Assembly: GCA_900557645.1 (NCBI GenBank)
Contig: USSZ01000005.1
Location: 1-42,563, forward strand
Length of the DNA stretch: 42,563 bases
Direction: 5' to 3'
Source of the DNA: an uncultured Eubacteriales bacterium
GTDB taxonomy: Bacteria; Bacillota; Clostridia; Christensenellales; UBA1242
Position numbers and translations under genes: made by a program. Under the pieces are notes generated by a model. The model was not told the DNA's origin. It was given only the letters and a program-made list of their open reading frames with translations, and did not search any database. Below are positions 30,775-37,193 of the stretch, one piece after another. Positions within the stretch are counted from its first letter, which is position 1, and every line of letters begins with the position of its first letter.

Positions 30775-31995
30775 ATGAAAGTAAGTGAGTTTTTAAAAGA
30801 AGAAGTATCCCCTTTGCTTTTGGGTGCTTTTTATAGTAGATATATTTTTTCTAACGATAACACAAAAATTTATACAGAAGTAAGTTATAAAATATCTAAA
30901 TTTGTGGATGATTATAATTTTTTAATTAAATCAAAAAATTTATTATTGGAAAAATTAAATAAAATATCTCAACCTTTTTCTTTTTGGAAAGATTATACAA
31001 ATACAAATAGTAAGAGACCGCAAATGGTTTTAAGATTTACACTTGAAAATGATCTAAGCCTTACAAAAGATAATTTTTACAATAGATTGAATGTAAAAAT
31101 ATTGAGTCAAGATTTTATTTACGACAATACTCTTAATGAGAGCAAGAAAATGTTTATTAGGGGTTTTGCAGAGTCTCGTGGGAGTATTGATACAACTCGT
31201 CCATTACTCTCATTAGACTATTTCTACAACTCTTTAAATGAAGTCAAAAGAGCAAGAATTCTTTATGACTATTTTAATGTTCCATTTAGTGTTTTAAACT
31301 TTAATCCAAGAGAATTACAAAACGATTATGTTACAGGTCGCAGAAAAAGAAATACACAATTAAGATTTAATTTATATTGGTATGTTAAAAACATTGGATT
31401 GCTTAATGATTATAAGATAGCAATAGTCAAAAAAGTTTATGATAACATTGAATATAACAAGGAAGAAAATGGAGTCAAATATTTTAATAGTCCAGAAATT
31501 GCTAATAGTAGAAAAGATACCTTCGATTTTATGTTAAGATATTACGCAAACAATATTTTCAATAAAAATCTCTCTGATTTTGAAGTAGAAAATTTAAGAA
31601 ATGAGTTAAACTTTAATACTTCTTCAGATATAACTTCATTTAAAAGAGATTTAAGTTTAATAGAATTAATTAGAATAAATACTCCAGATGAATGTGCTAG
31701 CTGCAAAACTACAAAAACATACACACATAAGAATACTGGAAGACAATATTTCGAATATCATCATGTTATTTCTATTGGGAAAAATCATGAACTAGACGAT
31801 GAAAATAATATAGTAAAACTATGTCCTACTTGTCATAGAATTGTAAAGAAAGGTTCCGCCCCAGAGGTTGAACAAAAAACAGTTATTAGAAACATTTTAC
31901 ATAATAGACCTAATGTTTTAGAATTTGCTCAACATATTTACGATTTAGAAGATTTTGAAGAAATTGTAGATAAAATTTGGCGAAGTTTAAAGTAA
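30775..31995 (+). CDS. HNH endonuclease, putative restriction enzyme, 406 aa
   Basis: Start at ATG 30775 (MKVSEFLKEE), with GGGAGAG upstream. Residues 1-300 have no domain I can name, only mixed helix and strand with RGFAESRGSIDTTRPLLSLDYFYNS near 125. This is a homing-endonuclease-like 'rGfaesrGsi' segment. The end is an HNH zinc site: CASCKTTKTYTHKNTGRQYFEYHHVISIGKNHELDDENNIVKLCPTCHRIVKKG, with the two Cys pairs and HH-N-H core complete. Divergent from the methyltransferase and outside its operon, as restriction genes often are. The target sequence is unknown. Confidence 0.75.
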   Translation: MKVSEFLKEEVSPLLLGAFYSRYIFSNDNTKIYTEVSYKISKFVDDYNFLIKSKNLLLEKLNKISQPFSFWKDYTNTNSKRPQMVLRFTLENDLSLTKDNFYNRLNVKILSQDFIYDNTLNESKKMFIRGFAESRGSIDTTRPLLSLDYFYNSLNEVKRARILYDYFNVPFSVLNFNPRELQNDYVTGRRKRNTQLRFNLYWYVKNIGLLNDYKIAIVKKVYDNIEYNKEENGVKYFNSPEIANSRKDTFDFMLRYYANNIFNKNLSDFEVENLRNELNFNTSSDITSFKRDLSLIELIRINTPDECASCKTTKTYTHKNTGRQYFEYHHVISIGKNHELDDENNIVKLCPTCHRIVKKGSAPEVEQKTVIRNILHNRPNVLEFAQHIYDLEDFEEIVDKIWRSLK

Positions 31996-32002
31996 TTTAT
32001 TA

Positions 32003-32128
32003 GAAGCAGGATAAGGAAATAGACTCAAAATCGTTTTTTAGGTGTGAAGAAGCCTTATATAATAAGTCTTTCTGATGATTCACCCCTAAAAAGCCAAAGT
32101 TTCACTTTTGAGTCATTTCCCCTTATTA
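32003..32128 (+). ncRNA. Candidate structured RNA (long imperfect hairpin)
   Basis: Between the endonuclease stop and a strong terminator, about 120 nt fold into one long interrupted hairpin. ATAAGGAAAT (32010-32020) pairs with ATTTCCCCTTAT (32115-32126); GACTCAAAA (32022-32030) with TTTTGAGTC (32106-32114); TTTTTAGG-GTGAA (32035-32048) with TTCACCCCTAAAAA (32079-32092); and an inner CTTAT/ATAAG closes the tip. No protein is encoded. It may be an independent small RNA or the 3' UTR of the endonuclease mRNA. No family was recognised. Confidence 0.55.
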
Positions 32129-32129
32129 G

Positions 32130-32161
32130 ACCAAGTGGGATACCCACTTGTCTTTTTTTTG
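32130..32161 (+). terminator. Strong intrinsic terminator after the structured RNA
   Basis: CAAGTGGG-ATA-CCCACTTG, then TCTTTTTTTT. Confidence 0.92.
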
Positions 32162-32193
32162 TCAAAAATATAGCAATATTATAAGAAAAATGT

Positions 32194-32277
32194 TATAATA
32201 AAATGGACTTTAAATAGTCCAAGTGTTTTTCGGTGTTATTCGCTTTTTAGTAAGTAATTATGAGAAAAACGAATAAC
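32194..32277 (+). promoter_or_regulatory. Extended -10 promoter and hairpins around the 78-aa gene start
   Basis: TGTTATAAT (extended -10 at 32191-32199) would start RNA near 32206, at the stem-loop GGACT...AGTCC (32205-32220). Then GTTATTCGCTTTTT (32235-32248) pairs with AAAAACGAATAAC (32265-32277) and leaves the ATG at 32260 in the loop. No Shine-Dalgarno is evident. Confidence 0.55.
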
Positions 32278-32496
32278 AATCAATGTTTTATTGATTGTAA
32301 AGATATAGATGAAAACACTGCTGTTTTTGATTTTAATTCAAATGAACTAAAATTAGGTAAAGTCAATTTAAACTCAAAGCAGATAGAAAAAATATCTTTT
32401 CTTCTTGCTCATGATTTAAAAACCTTTGCCGAAACAAATGGCAACTTTTCAAACCTATCAGCAAATGCAGTTTATACTCATTTGCAAAACAATTAA
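32260..32496 (+). CDS. Small unknown protein, 78 aa
   Basis: Sequence begins MRKTNNNQCFIDCKDIDENTAVFDFNS and ends SNLSANAVYTHLQNN; acidic first half, a helix (LNSKQIEKISFLLAHDLKTFAE) in the second. No domain recognised, no membrane segment. It has its own promoter and its own strong terminator (32505-32540), and its start codon lies in the loop of a 13-bp hairpin. It separates the restriction-modification module from the Pycsar pair. The reading frame is plausible (good codon pattern) but the lack of a ribosome binding site leaves doubt. Confidence 0.5.
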   Translation: MRKTNNNQCFIDCKDIDENTAVFDFNSNELKLGKVNLNSKQIEKISFLLAHDLKTFAETNGNFSNLSANAVYTHLQNN

Positions 32497-32504
32497 TAAA
32501 ACGA

Positions 32505-32540
32505 AAGAGAAGAAGTTAGAAAAACTTCTTCTCTTTTTTT
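32505..32540 (+). terminator. Strong intrinsic terminator
   Basis: AAGAGAAGAAGTT, short loop, AACTTCTTCTCTT then TTTTT. It ends the 78-aa gene transcript. Confidence 0.9.
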
Positions 32541-32604
32541 CTTATAAGCCTTTTATTCTTAAAAATAATATGGTATAATGCTCATACAATACAAAGGAGA
32601 AAAC

Positions 32605-33354
32605 ATGTACAATTATAAGAATTCAAAATCAAACATTATTAATATTTTAAAATCTACCACAAAAATAGAAGAAAGTGACAATATCCCTAAAGCAGATGAA
32701 AATTTTACATATGATAACGGGATATATGCTTGGACAGGTGCTATCTTTATAGATATTGTAAATTCATCAAATTTATTAGATAAAAAAGATGAAAAACTTG
32801 CAAGGTTGATGAGGGCATTTACCTCTGAAATTATTACTATTTTTCAAGATTTTGATAAATATAGACAAATTGGAATTCGTGGAGATTGTGTTTATGCCAT
32901 ATATTCAATACCCCAGCAATCGGATACTGTTGAAATGTTTAGAATAGCTTATAAATTAAATACTTTTATGAAGATGTTTAACCAAATAATAAAATCTTAT
33001 GGTTATTCTGAAATAAAAGCAGGTATTGGTATTGGTTGTGATAAAGATTTGATAATTAAAGCTGGAAGAACTGGCACAGGAATAAACGATAAGATTTACA
33101 TTGGTAATGCTATAATAGATGCTTGTAACTTTGCTTCTGAGGGGAATAGAAATGGTATTGAGCCAATAGTAATGAGTACATGTGTTTATTCAAACATTAT
33201 AGAAATATTAAAAAAAGAAAATCCGAACTATACAACATGGATAAAAGCAAAAAAATTAAATACTTGGTATGATAGCCATTCAATAAAATATTACCACTGT
33301 AATATAATTCAGAAAGATTTTGATACATGGATTAACAACGGAATGAGGGATTAA
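32605..33354 (+). CDS. pycC: Pycsar-type nucleotide cyclase (class III fold)
   Basis: 249 aa from ATG 32605 (MYNYKNSK), with AAAGGAG upstream; TATAAT at 32573-32578 gives a promoter. The class III cyclase core shows as GAIFIDIVNSSNLL (first metal Asp), FDKYRQIGIRGDCVYAIYS (second metal Asp in RGD), and AGIGIGCDKDLIIKAGRTG...KIYIGNAIIDACNFASEGNRNG. In Pycsar defence such enzymes make cCMP or cUMP after phage infection. The next gene is a matching membrane effector starting at the base after this stop codon, which supports the assignment. Which pyrimidine is used cannot be told. Confidence 0.82.
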   Translation: MYNYKNSKSNIINILKSTTKIEESDNIPKADENFTYDNGIYAWTGAIFIDIVNSSNLLDKKDEKLARLMRAFTSEIITIFQDFDKYRQIGIRGDCVYAIYSIPQQSDTVEMFRIAYKLNTFMKMFNQIIKSYGYSEIKAGIGIGCDKDLIIKAGRTGTGINDKIYIGNAIIDACNFASEGNRNGIEPIVMSTCVYSNIIEILKKENPNYTTWIKAKKLNTWYDSHSIKYYHCNIIQKDFDTWINNGMRD

Positions 33355-33903
33355 ATGAAACAAATTAAAGAAAATTTTTACGGACAAGAAGAAGCATTTA
33401 ATTTGTTAAACAGAATAGATGCTTGGATTAGAAATTGTGATACAAAATTTTCAATATTACTAGCATTGCTTGGAATTTTTTTCGGATTAACAATTAATGT
33501 TTTTTCAACATTTACGGAACTAATAAACATCATCAATGCTTGGGACGAAACAATCAAGATGGACAAAATTGTCTGTGCAACATGTTGCGTTTTGGTTTTG
33601 GTTTATATTGTCTTAATAATTTTATGTACATTTTTTTCAATTATAGGAATTAATGCTAAATTAAAAAATGCAACGAAAAATCCATTATTTTTTGGAAATA
33701 TTGCAAAATATAAAAACCTAAGAGAATTCGAAAAAAATGTAAAGAACTTAACAAAAGAAGAATATATTTCTCTTCTTAATGAGCAAATTTATACTAACTC
33801 AAAAATATGCACAAAGAAATATCTATATTATAAAAAAGCTTTATTTTGTCTATTCCCTGCTATAATTATAGCAATCATTAGTTTAGTTTTATTAGCTGTT
33901 TAA
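33355..33903 (+). CDS. pycTM: Pycsar transmembrane effector (DUF5706-like)
   Basis: 182 aa. AWIRNCDTKFSILLALLGIFFGLTINVF (about 24-50) is the typical 'W....D.K...ll...g' opening with the first membrane segment. A second, long hydrophobic region (IVCATCCVLVLVYIVLIILCTFF) follows, then LFFGNIAKYKNL...EYISLLNEQIYTNSKICTKKYLYYKKALFCLFPAIIIAIISLVLL, the DUF5706/Pyc-TM signature ('yFgdIa...eey...l..qi..ns.i...Ky') with the last membrane segment. On binding the cyclic pyrimidine nucleotide such effectors disrupt the membrane and abort infection. ATG follows the cyclase stop directly; the two are coupled. Confidence 0.82.
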   Translation: MKQIKENFYGQEEAFNLLNRIDAWIRNCDTKFSILLALLGIFFGLTINVFSTFTELINIINAWDETIKMDKIVCATCCVLVLVYIVLIILCTFFSIIGINAKLKNATKNPLFFGNIAKYKNLREFEKNVKNLTKEEYISLLNEQIYTNSKICTKKYLYYKKALFCLFPAIIIAIISLVLLAV

Positions 33904-33917
33904 GTTAATAAAAATCT

Positions 33918-33962
33918 TAATCCATCCAGCACCTATGTAGATTTTGGTGTTAGGATTGGATA
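33918..33962. repeat. Imperfect inverted repeat at the end of recombinase 2
   Basis: AATCCATCCAGCACC, about 12-base spacer, GGTGTTAGGATTGGAT. The dyad spans the gap between the Pycsar unit and the recombinase stop. Possible attachment-site remnant or terminator without a good T run. Confidence 0.5.
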
Positions 33963-35587
33963 GCAAACTTTCCGCCAAAAAGAGGCTGATGGACGAAATT
34001 GTCTAATTCAGCCTCTTTTTCTTTTAAAATTTTATCATTTTCACAAAAATGGGAGTCCATATTGTCGAGGCTCCCATTTTTATTTTCAAAATTATTTTCA
34101 CTTGTCTCTTTTTTCTCAAATTTTTCTAAAATTCTTTTTGCGTAAAGTTCATCATTGTTTATCGCAAGTTCATTCTCAGCACCTTTGCTACCTCGCATAA
34201 TCACAATAATTTTATCGTTGAATAAAAGCACCTTTTTAATAAATCGGTTGAAAAAATCGTTTCGCTCAAACACGTCATCATAATCTTTGCTGGCAAATAG
34301 TGATATAAAATTTTTGACATCTTCAAAGTTTAGTGGCTTATCAAACTTGCTCTTCTCTTCGGCAATTTTAAGTTGAATGTCTGCCCTGTCATTTTCAAGT
34401 TTGTAAAGCGTTTCACGAAGGGTAAGCGAAACTATACCCTGTTCCATATTTTTCACAAGGCTATTTATTTTGTTATTTATTTGCCTGAGTTCCTTTTCAA
34501 GGCATTTGAGCACAACGTTATTTGAAATCTCGGAGTTGTATCTATCCACAACCATATGTGCAATCTCTTCAATTTTGCTTGGGGTCAAAATGTATTTTTT
34601 AGTTTTGTCAATAATGAGTTGTTCAAGTTCATGCTTGCGATAATTTCTAAGCAGACACGCCTTGCCCTTGACCTTTTTCGTGTGACACTTGTAGTATTTA
34701 TACCTCGTTCCCATATGGCTGGAACCTGCCTCGGCAATCACACTTTCACCGCAGTATCCGCAGAAGATTTTGCCCGTCAAAAAGTATGGGTCGTATTTGT
34801 CCTTTTTGTAGTTCCTGCGATAGTGTTTCATCATGCCGTTCACCACTTGCCACAACTTTTCTTCAACTATCGGCGGAATTACATCGGTAAAAATCTCTCC
34901 GCCAAACTTTTCTATACCCATATATCTTTGGTTGTGTAGCATTTTAGAAATCGCATTGCCGTTCCACTTTTTGCCAGTCGATGTTCTTGAACCTTGTGCG
35001 TTTAAGTGGTCTGCAATTTCAGTCGCCTTCTCGCCCACCGCATATTCATTAAACGCCTGCCGAACAAACTCTGCGTGCTCTTCATCAATTTTCCAGTGCT
35101 TGTCTTCAACTTTATAGCCGTAGGTGACCTGCCCGCCTGTGTAATACCCCTTAATCAAACTTTCACGCACCCCACGCTTGACCTTTTGGCTGAGCTCGGC
35201 AGAATAATACTCCGCCATGCCTTCAAGCACGCTTTCCATCAAAATTCCGCTGGCGTCATCTGAAATATTCTCTCTTGCCGACAGCACTCGCACTCCATTT
35301 TTCTTGAGTTTCATTTTGTAGTTTGCACTGTCATACCTGTTCCTAGCAAACCTGTCAAGTTGATACACCAGCACATACTCAAACTCTTTTTTCTTGCTGT
35401 CCTCAATCATCTGCAAAAAGGCAGGTCTCCTATCAGTTGTCCCTGAAAGCGCCCTGTCGACATACTCATGAACAACAACATAATCATTGCGCTCCGCATA
35501 CTCATGACACACTCGAAGTTGCCCCTCAATTGACTGCTCCGTTTGCCTATCACTAGAATATCTAGCATAAATTACAATTTTCTTCAT
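33950..35587 (-). CDS. Large serine recombinase 2, 545 aa
   Basis: Catalytic resolvase domain ARYSSDRQTEQSIEGQ, RALSGTTDRRPAFLQM and YQLDRFARNRYDS; Recombinase domain (VTYGYKVEDKHWKIDEEHAEFVRQAF); zinc ribbon CGYCGESVIAEAG...YYKCHTKKVKGKAC at about 275-315; coiled coil at 350-430; and a long acidic tail. Same family as recombinase 1, but with distinctly higher G+C from about 34.6 to 35.6 kb than the neighbouring genes, which suggests a separate origin. Two terminator-like hairpins lie within its last 45 codons. GGAGAAGAG precedes ATG 35587. The 75-aa gene upstream on the same strand probably accompanies it. Confidence 0.9.
   Translation of the reverse strand: MKKIVIYARYSSDRQTEQSIEGQLRVCHEYAERNDYVVVHEYVDRALSGTTDRRPAFLQMIEDSKKKEFEYVLVYQLDRFARNRYDSANYKMKLKKNGVRVLSARENISDDASGILMESVLEGMAEYYSAELSQKVKRGVRESLIKGYYTGGQVTYGYKVEDKHWKIDEEHAEFVRQAFNEYAVGEKATEIADHLNAQGSRTSTGKKWNGNAISKMLHNQRYMGIEKFGGEIFTDVIPPIVEEKLWQVVNGMMKHYRRNYKKDKYDPYFLTGKIFCGYCGESVIAEAGSSHMGTRYKYYKCHTKKVKGKACLLRNYRKHELEQLIIDKTKKYILTPSKIEEIAHMVVDRYNSEISNNVVLKCLEKELRQINNKINSLVKNMEQGIVSLTLRETLYKLENDRADIQLKIAEEKSKFDKPLNFEDVKNFISLFASKDYDDVFERNDFFNRFIKKVLLFNDKIIVIMRGSKGAENELAINNDELYAKRILEKFEKKETSENNFENKNGSLDNMDSHFCENDKILKEKEAELDNFVHQPLFGGKFAIQS
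33977..34020 (+). terminator. Terminator of the Pycsar unit, inside the recombinase 2 frame
   Basis: AAAAAGAGGCTGA, 18-base loop, TCAGCCTCTTTTT then CTTTT. It is oriented to end the + strand Pycsar transcript. Confidence 0.8.
34046..34082. terminator. Second hairpin inside the recombinase 2 frame
   Basis: AAAATGGGAG, 15-base loop, CTCCCATTTTTA. It stands 26 bases beyond the previous hairpin and could act as a back-up terminator in either direction. Confidence 0.6.
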
Positions 35588-35819
35588 CTCTTCTCCTATA
35601 ATTTATTTTTGTATTTTTTGAGTATCTTTCATCACAAACACATACCACAAACTTTTTCATAAGTCCAGCACAAACTTGAAAGTTTTTTAACATTTCCAGA
35701 CTGCAGAAAAACCAGCGAGACAAGGCTCGGCAAATATTCCAAAGCAGGAGTTTAGTTTCCCTAAATGACTGTTTTGGGATATTTTACAGTTAACGCAGTA
35801 AATAAATTTGTTTGCAAAT

Positions 35820-36047
35820 TTATGGTCGCGAAGTTTTTCTACTGTCTGGCTTTGGATATGAAAACACACTCCTTGGGGTTAGTTTCTTTAAATCTCTCTT
35901 CTCTCTTAAACCTACCAATAATTTCTCCACCAATCTTGAAACCGCCTCGGCGTAAACCTCTTCGTCAATCTCTATATTTGGTCCATTTAAAACCTTTTTT
36001 GAAATTCTATCAATCATAATCACATTATTTAAATTATGTTCATTCAT
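35820..36047 (-). CDS. Small protein upstream of recombinase 2, 75 aa
   Basis: ATG 36047 (MNEHNLNNVIMID) has GAGGAG six bases upstream. Sequence: VIMIDRISKKVLNGPNIEIDEEVYAEAVSRLVEKLLVGLREKRD, then a Pro/Arg/Ser tail. One amphipathic helix, no named domain. Small proteins of this kind occur next to serine recombinases in clostridial elements; it could help excision, but that is inference. A 9-bp inverted repeat (ATAAATTTG / CAAATTTAT, 35802-35823) overlaps its stop, and a 230-bp leader follows before the recombinase. Confidence 0.6.
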   Translation of the reverse strand: MNEHNLNNVIMIDRISKKVLNGPNIEIDEEVYAEAVSRLVEKLLVGLREKRDLKKLTPRSVFSYPKPDSRKTSRP

Positions 36048-36065
36048 AATTATTCTCCTCATCAC

Positions 36066-37118
36066 AATTAGAGAGGCAATGAGTTAAATAATTTTTTGTT
36101 TAAATATTTTTCTCTTGTTTCAAATGGGGGTCCCCAAAAAAACTATTACCTGCTAAACTTTTTGAGTTAATGAAAAGCCGACTTAAAGGTAAAGAAATTT
36201 TATAAATTTAAAATTTCTAACCGCTAACAACCTTCTAAAAGCGAAATTGGGTTTCCCACTTCTCGGCTAACATAGGTGGCGCAAAGTGCGTCAGTGCTAA
36301 TAGGTGGTGCATCAAAATATACCCTTATTTTCTTGACTTTTTGGCGTATTTTCAGCACTTTGAGTCACCTCTTTTCCTGCTTCAATAATTTTAACAATCA
36401 ATTTACCTTATTTCTTTCAATTCCTAGTCCAACCAATAGCCACTTGCTTGTTTGCACTTTGCCCATTACTCGCCCCAATTTTCTTAAAAAACTCCTATCC
36501 TTTACACTTCCCTCGCCACTCATTTTGCTTGTCAAACACCGCCCATTTTCGCCGTCACCTCCTCTTTTATTTTTAAATCAAAATAAATATAATTATTAAG
36601 GCTTGTGTTTATAATGGAGATAATAAAGATATAAATATTAAATCCGCTTTAACACATTTTTCCAACTCGCGTATCAACTTTAACATTAAACACAAATCTA
36701 AATATCTTTCTTGCTTTTTACCATGCTAATTACTTACCCCATTTCCACTAAACATCGTTATTTATATTTACCCTCTCTACTCGACAACTATTATCGTAAC
36801 CATCAAACCTAGCCCTCCTTATAATCACTTCGCACAAAACAAAACTGTCCGTTTCGTTATCCAAATAAAGGCAAAAACAATAACCTTTTTGTAACTCAAA
36901 TAAAAAAATGCCTCTCTATATAAGGCACTCTTGTTGCGTAAAAATTCCCCAATTTCGAGCAAATTCAACCCCTTTAACACATCTCCGCCACCATTATTCA
37001 ACACACTTTCCAATCATTCAAAACCCAGCAAACCCTTATTTTATAAGTCTTTTCATCGTCCTCATAAATTTTTTCAACTTTTTATTCTCGGCACCCTCTT
37101 TCACGCATTTTGTTGCAC
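36066..37118. other. Region without a convincing gene, possible element junction
   Basis: About 1.05 kb. Frames are short on both strands. On the - strand there are several tiny frames with good ribosome binding sites, such as AGGAGGTGACGGCGAAAATGG near 36545-36565 followed by a stop after four codons, a 41-codon frame (36523-36398, MSGEGSVKDRSFLRKLG...), and AAGGAGGGC before an eight-codon frame near 36800. A - strand terminator lies at 36902-36927. Base composition is patchy and the + strand shows long pyrimidine-rich runs. It looks like degraded mobile DNA or a region of leader peptides and small RNAs. Confidence 0.5.
36902..36927 (-). terminator. Terminator-like hairpin within the non-coding stretch
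   Basis: - strand TGCCT, 9-base loop, AGGCA then TTTTTTT. It would end any transcript coming from 37118 to 36928, a possible small RNA of about 190 nt. Confidence 0.65.
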
Positions 37119-37147
37119 AAAAAAAGGCCACACCTCACAGTGTGACC
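37119..37147 (-). terminator. Terminator after the DUF262 gene
   Basis: - strand GGTCACAC, six-base loop, GTGTGGCC then TTTTTTT; 47 bases past the stop. Confidence 0.88.
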
Positions 37148-37193
37148 ATTTACTTTTCCCTATTTTCTTTTATCTCAAAAAGAGAGACAATGA

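Noticed and set aside
32003..32128. 6S RNA as identity of the structured RNA
   Set aside because: It is shorter than typical 6S RNA, has no clear central bubble resembling an open promoter, and lies within a mobile defence region.
36276..36599. 107-codon + strand frame as a gene
   Set aside because: Leu/Ser/Pro/Phe-rich low-complexity translation of a pyrimidine-rich strand; no ribosome binding site and no domain.
36825..37013. 62-codon - strand frame as a gene
   Set aside because: Starts at TTG without a ribosome binding site and runs straight through the terminator hairpin at 36902-36927.
25749..37193. One transposon bounded by tRNA-Ser repeats
   Set aside because: I looked for a second copy of the tRNA-Ser 3' end and its flank to the right and found none, so the right border cannot be set within the window.
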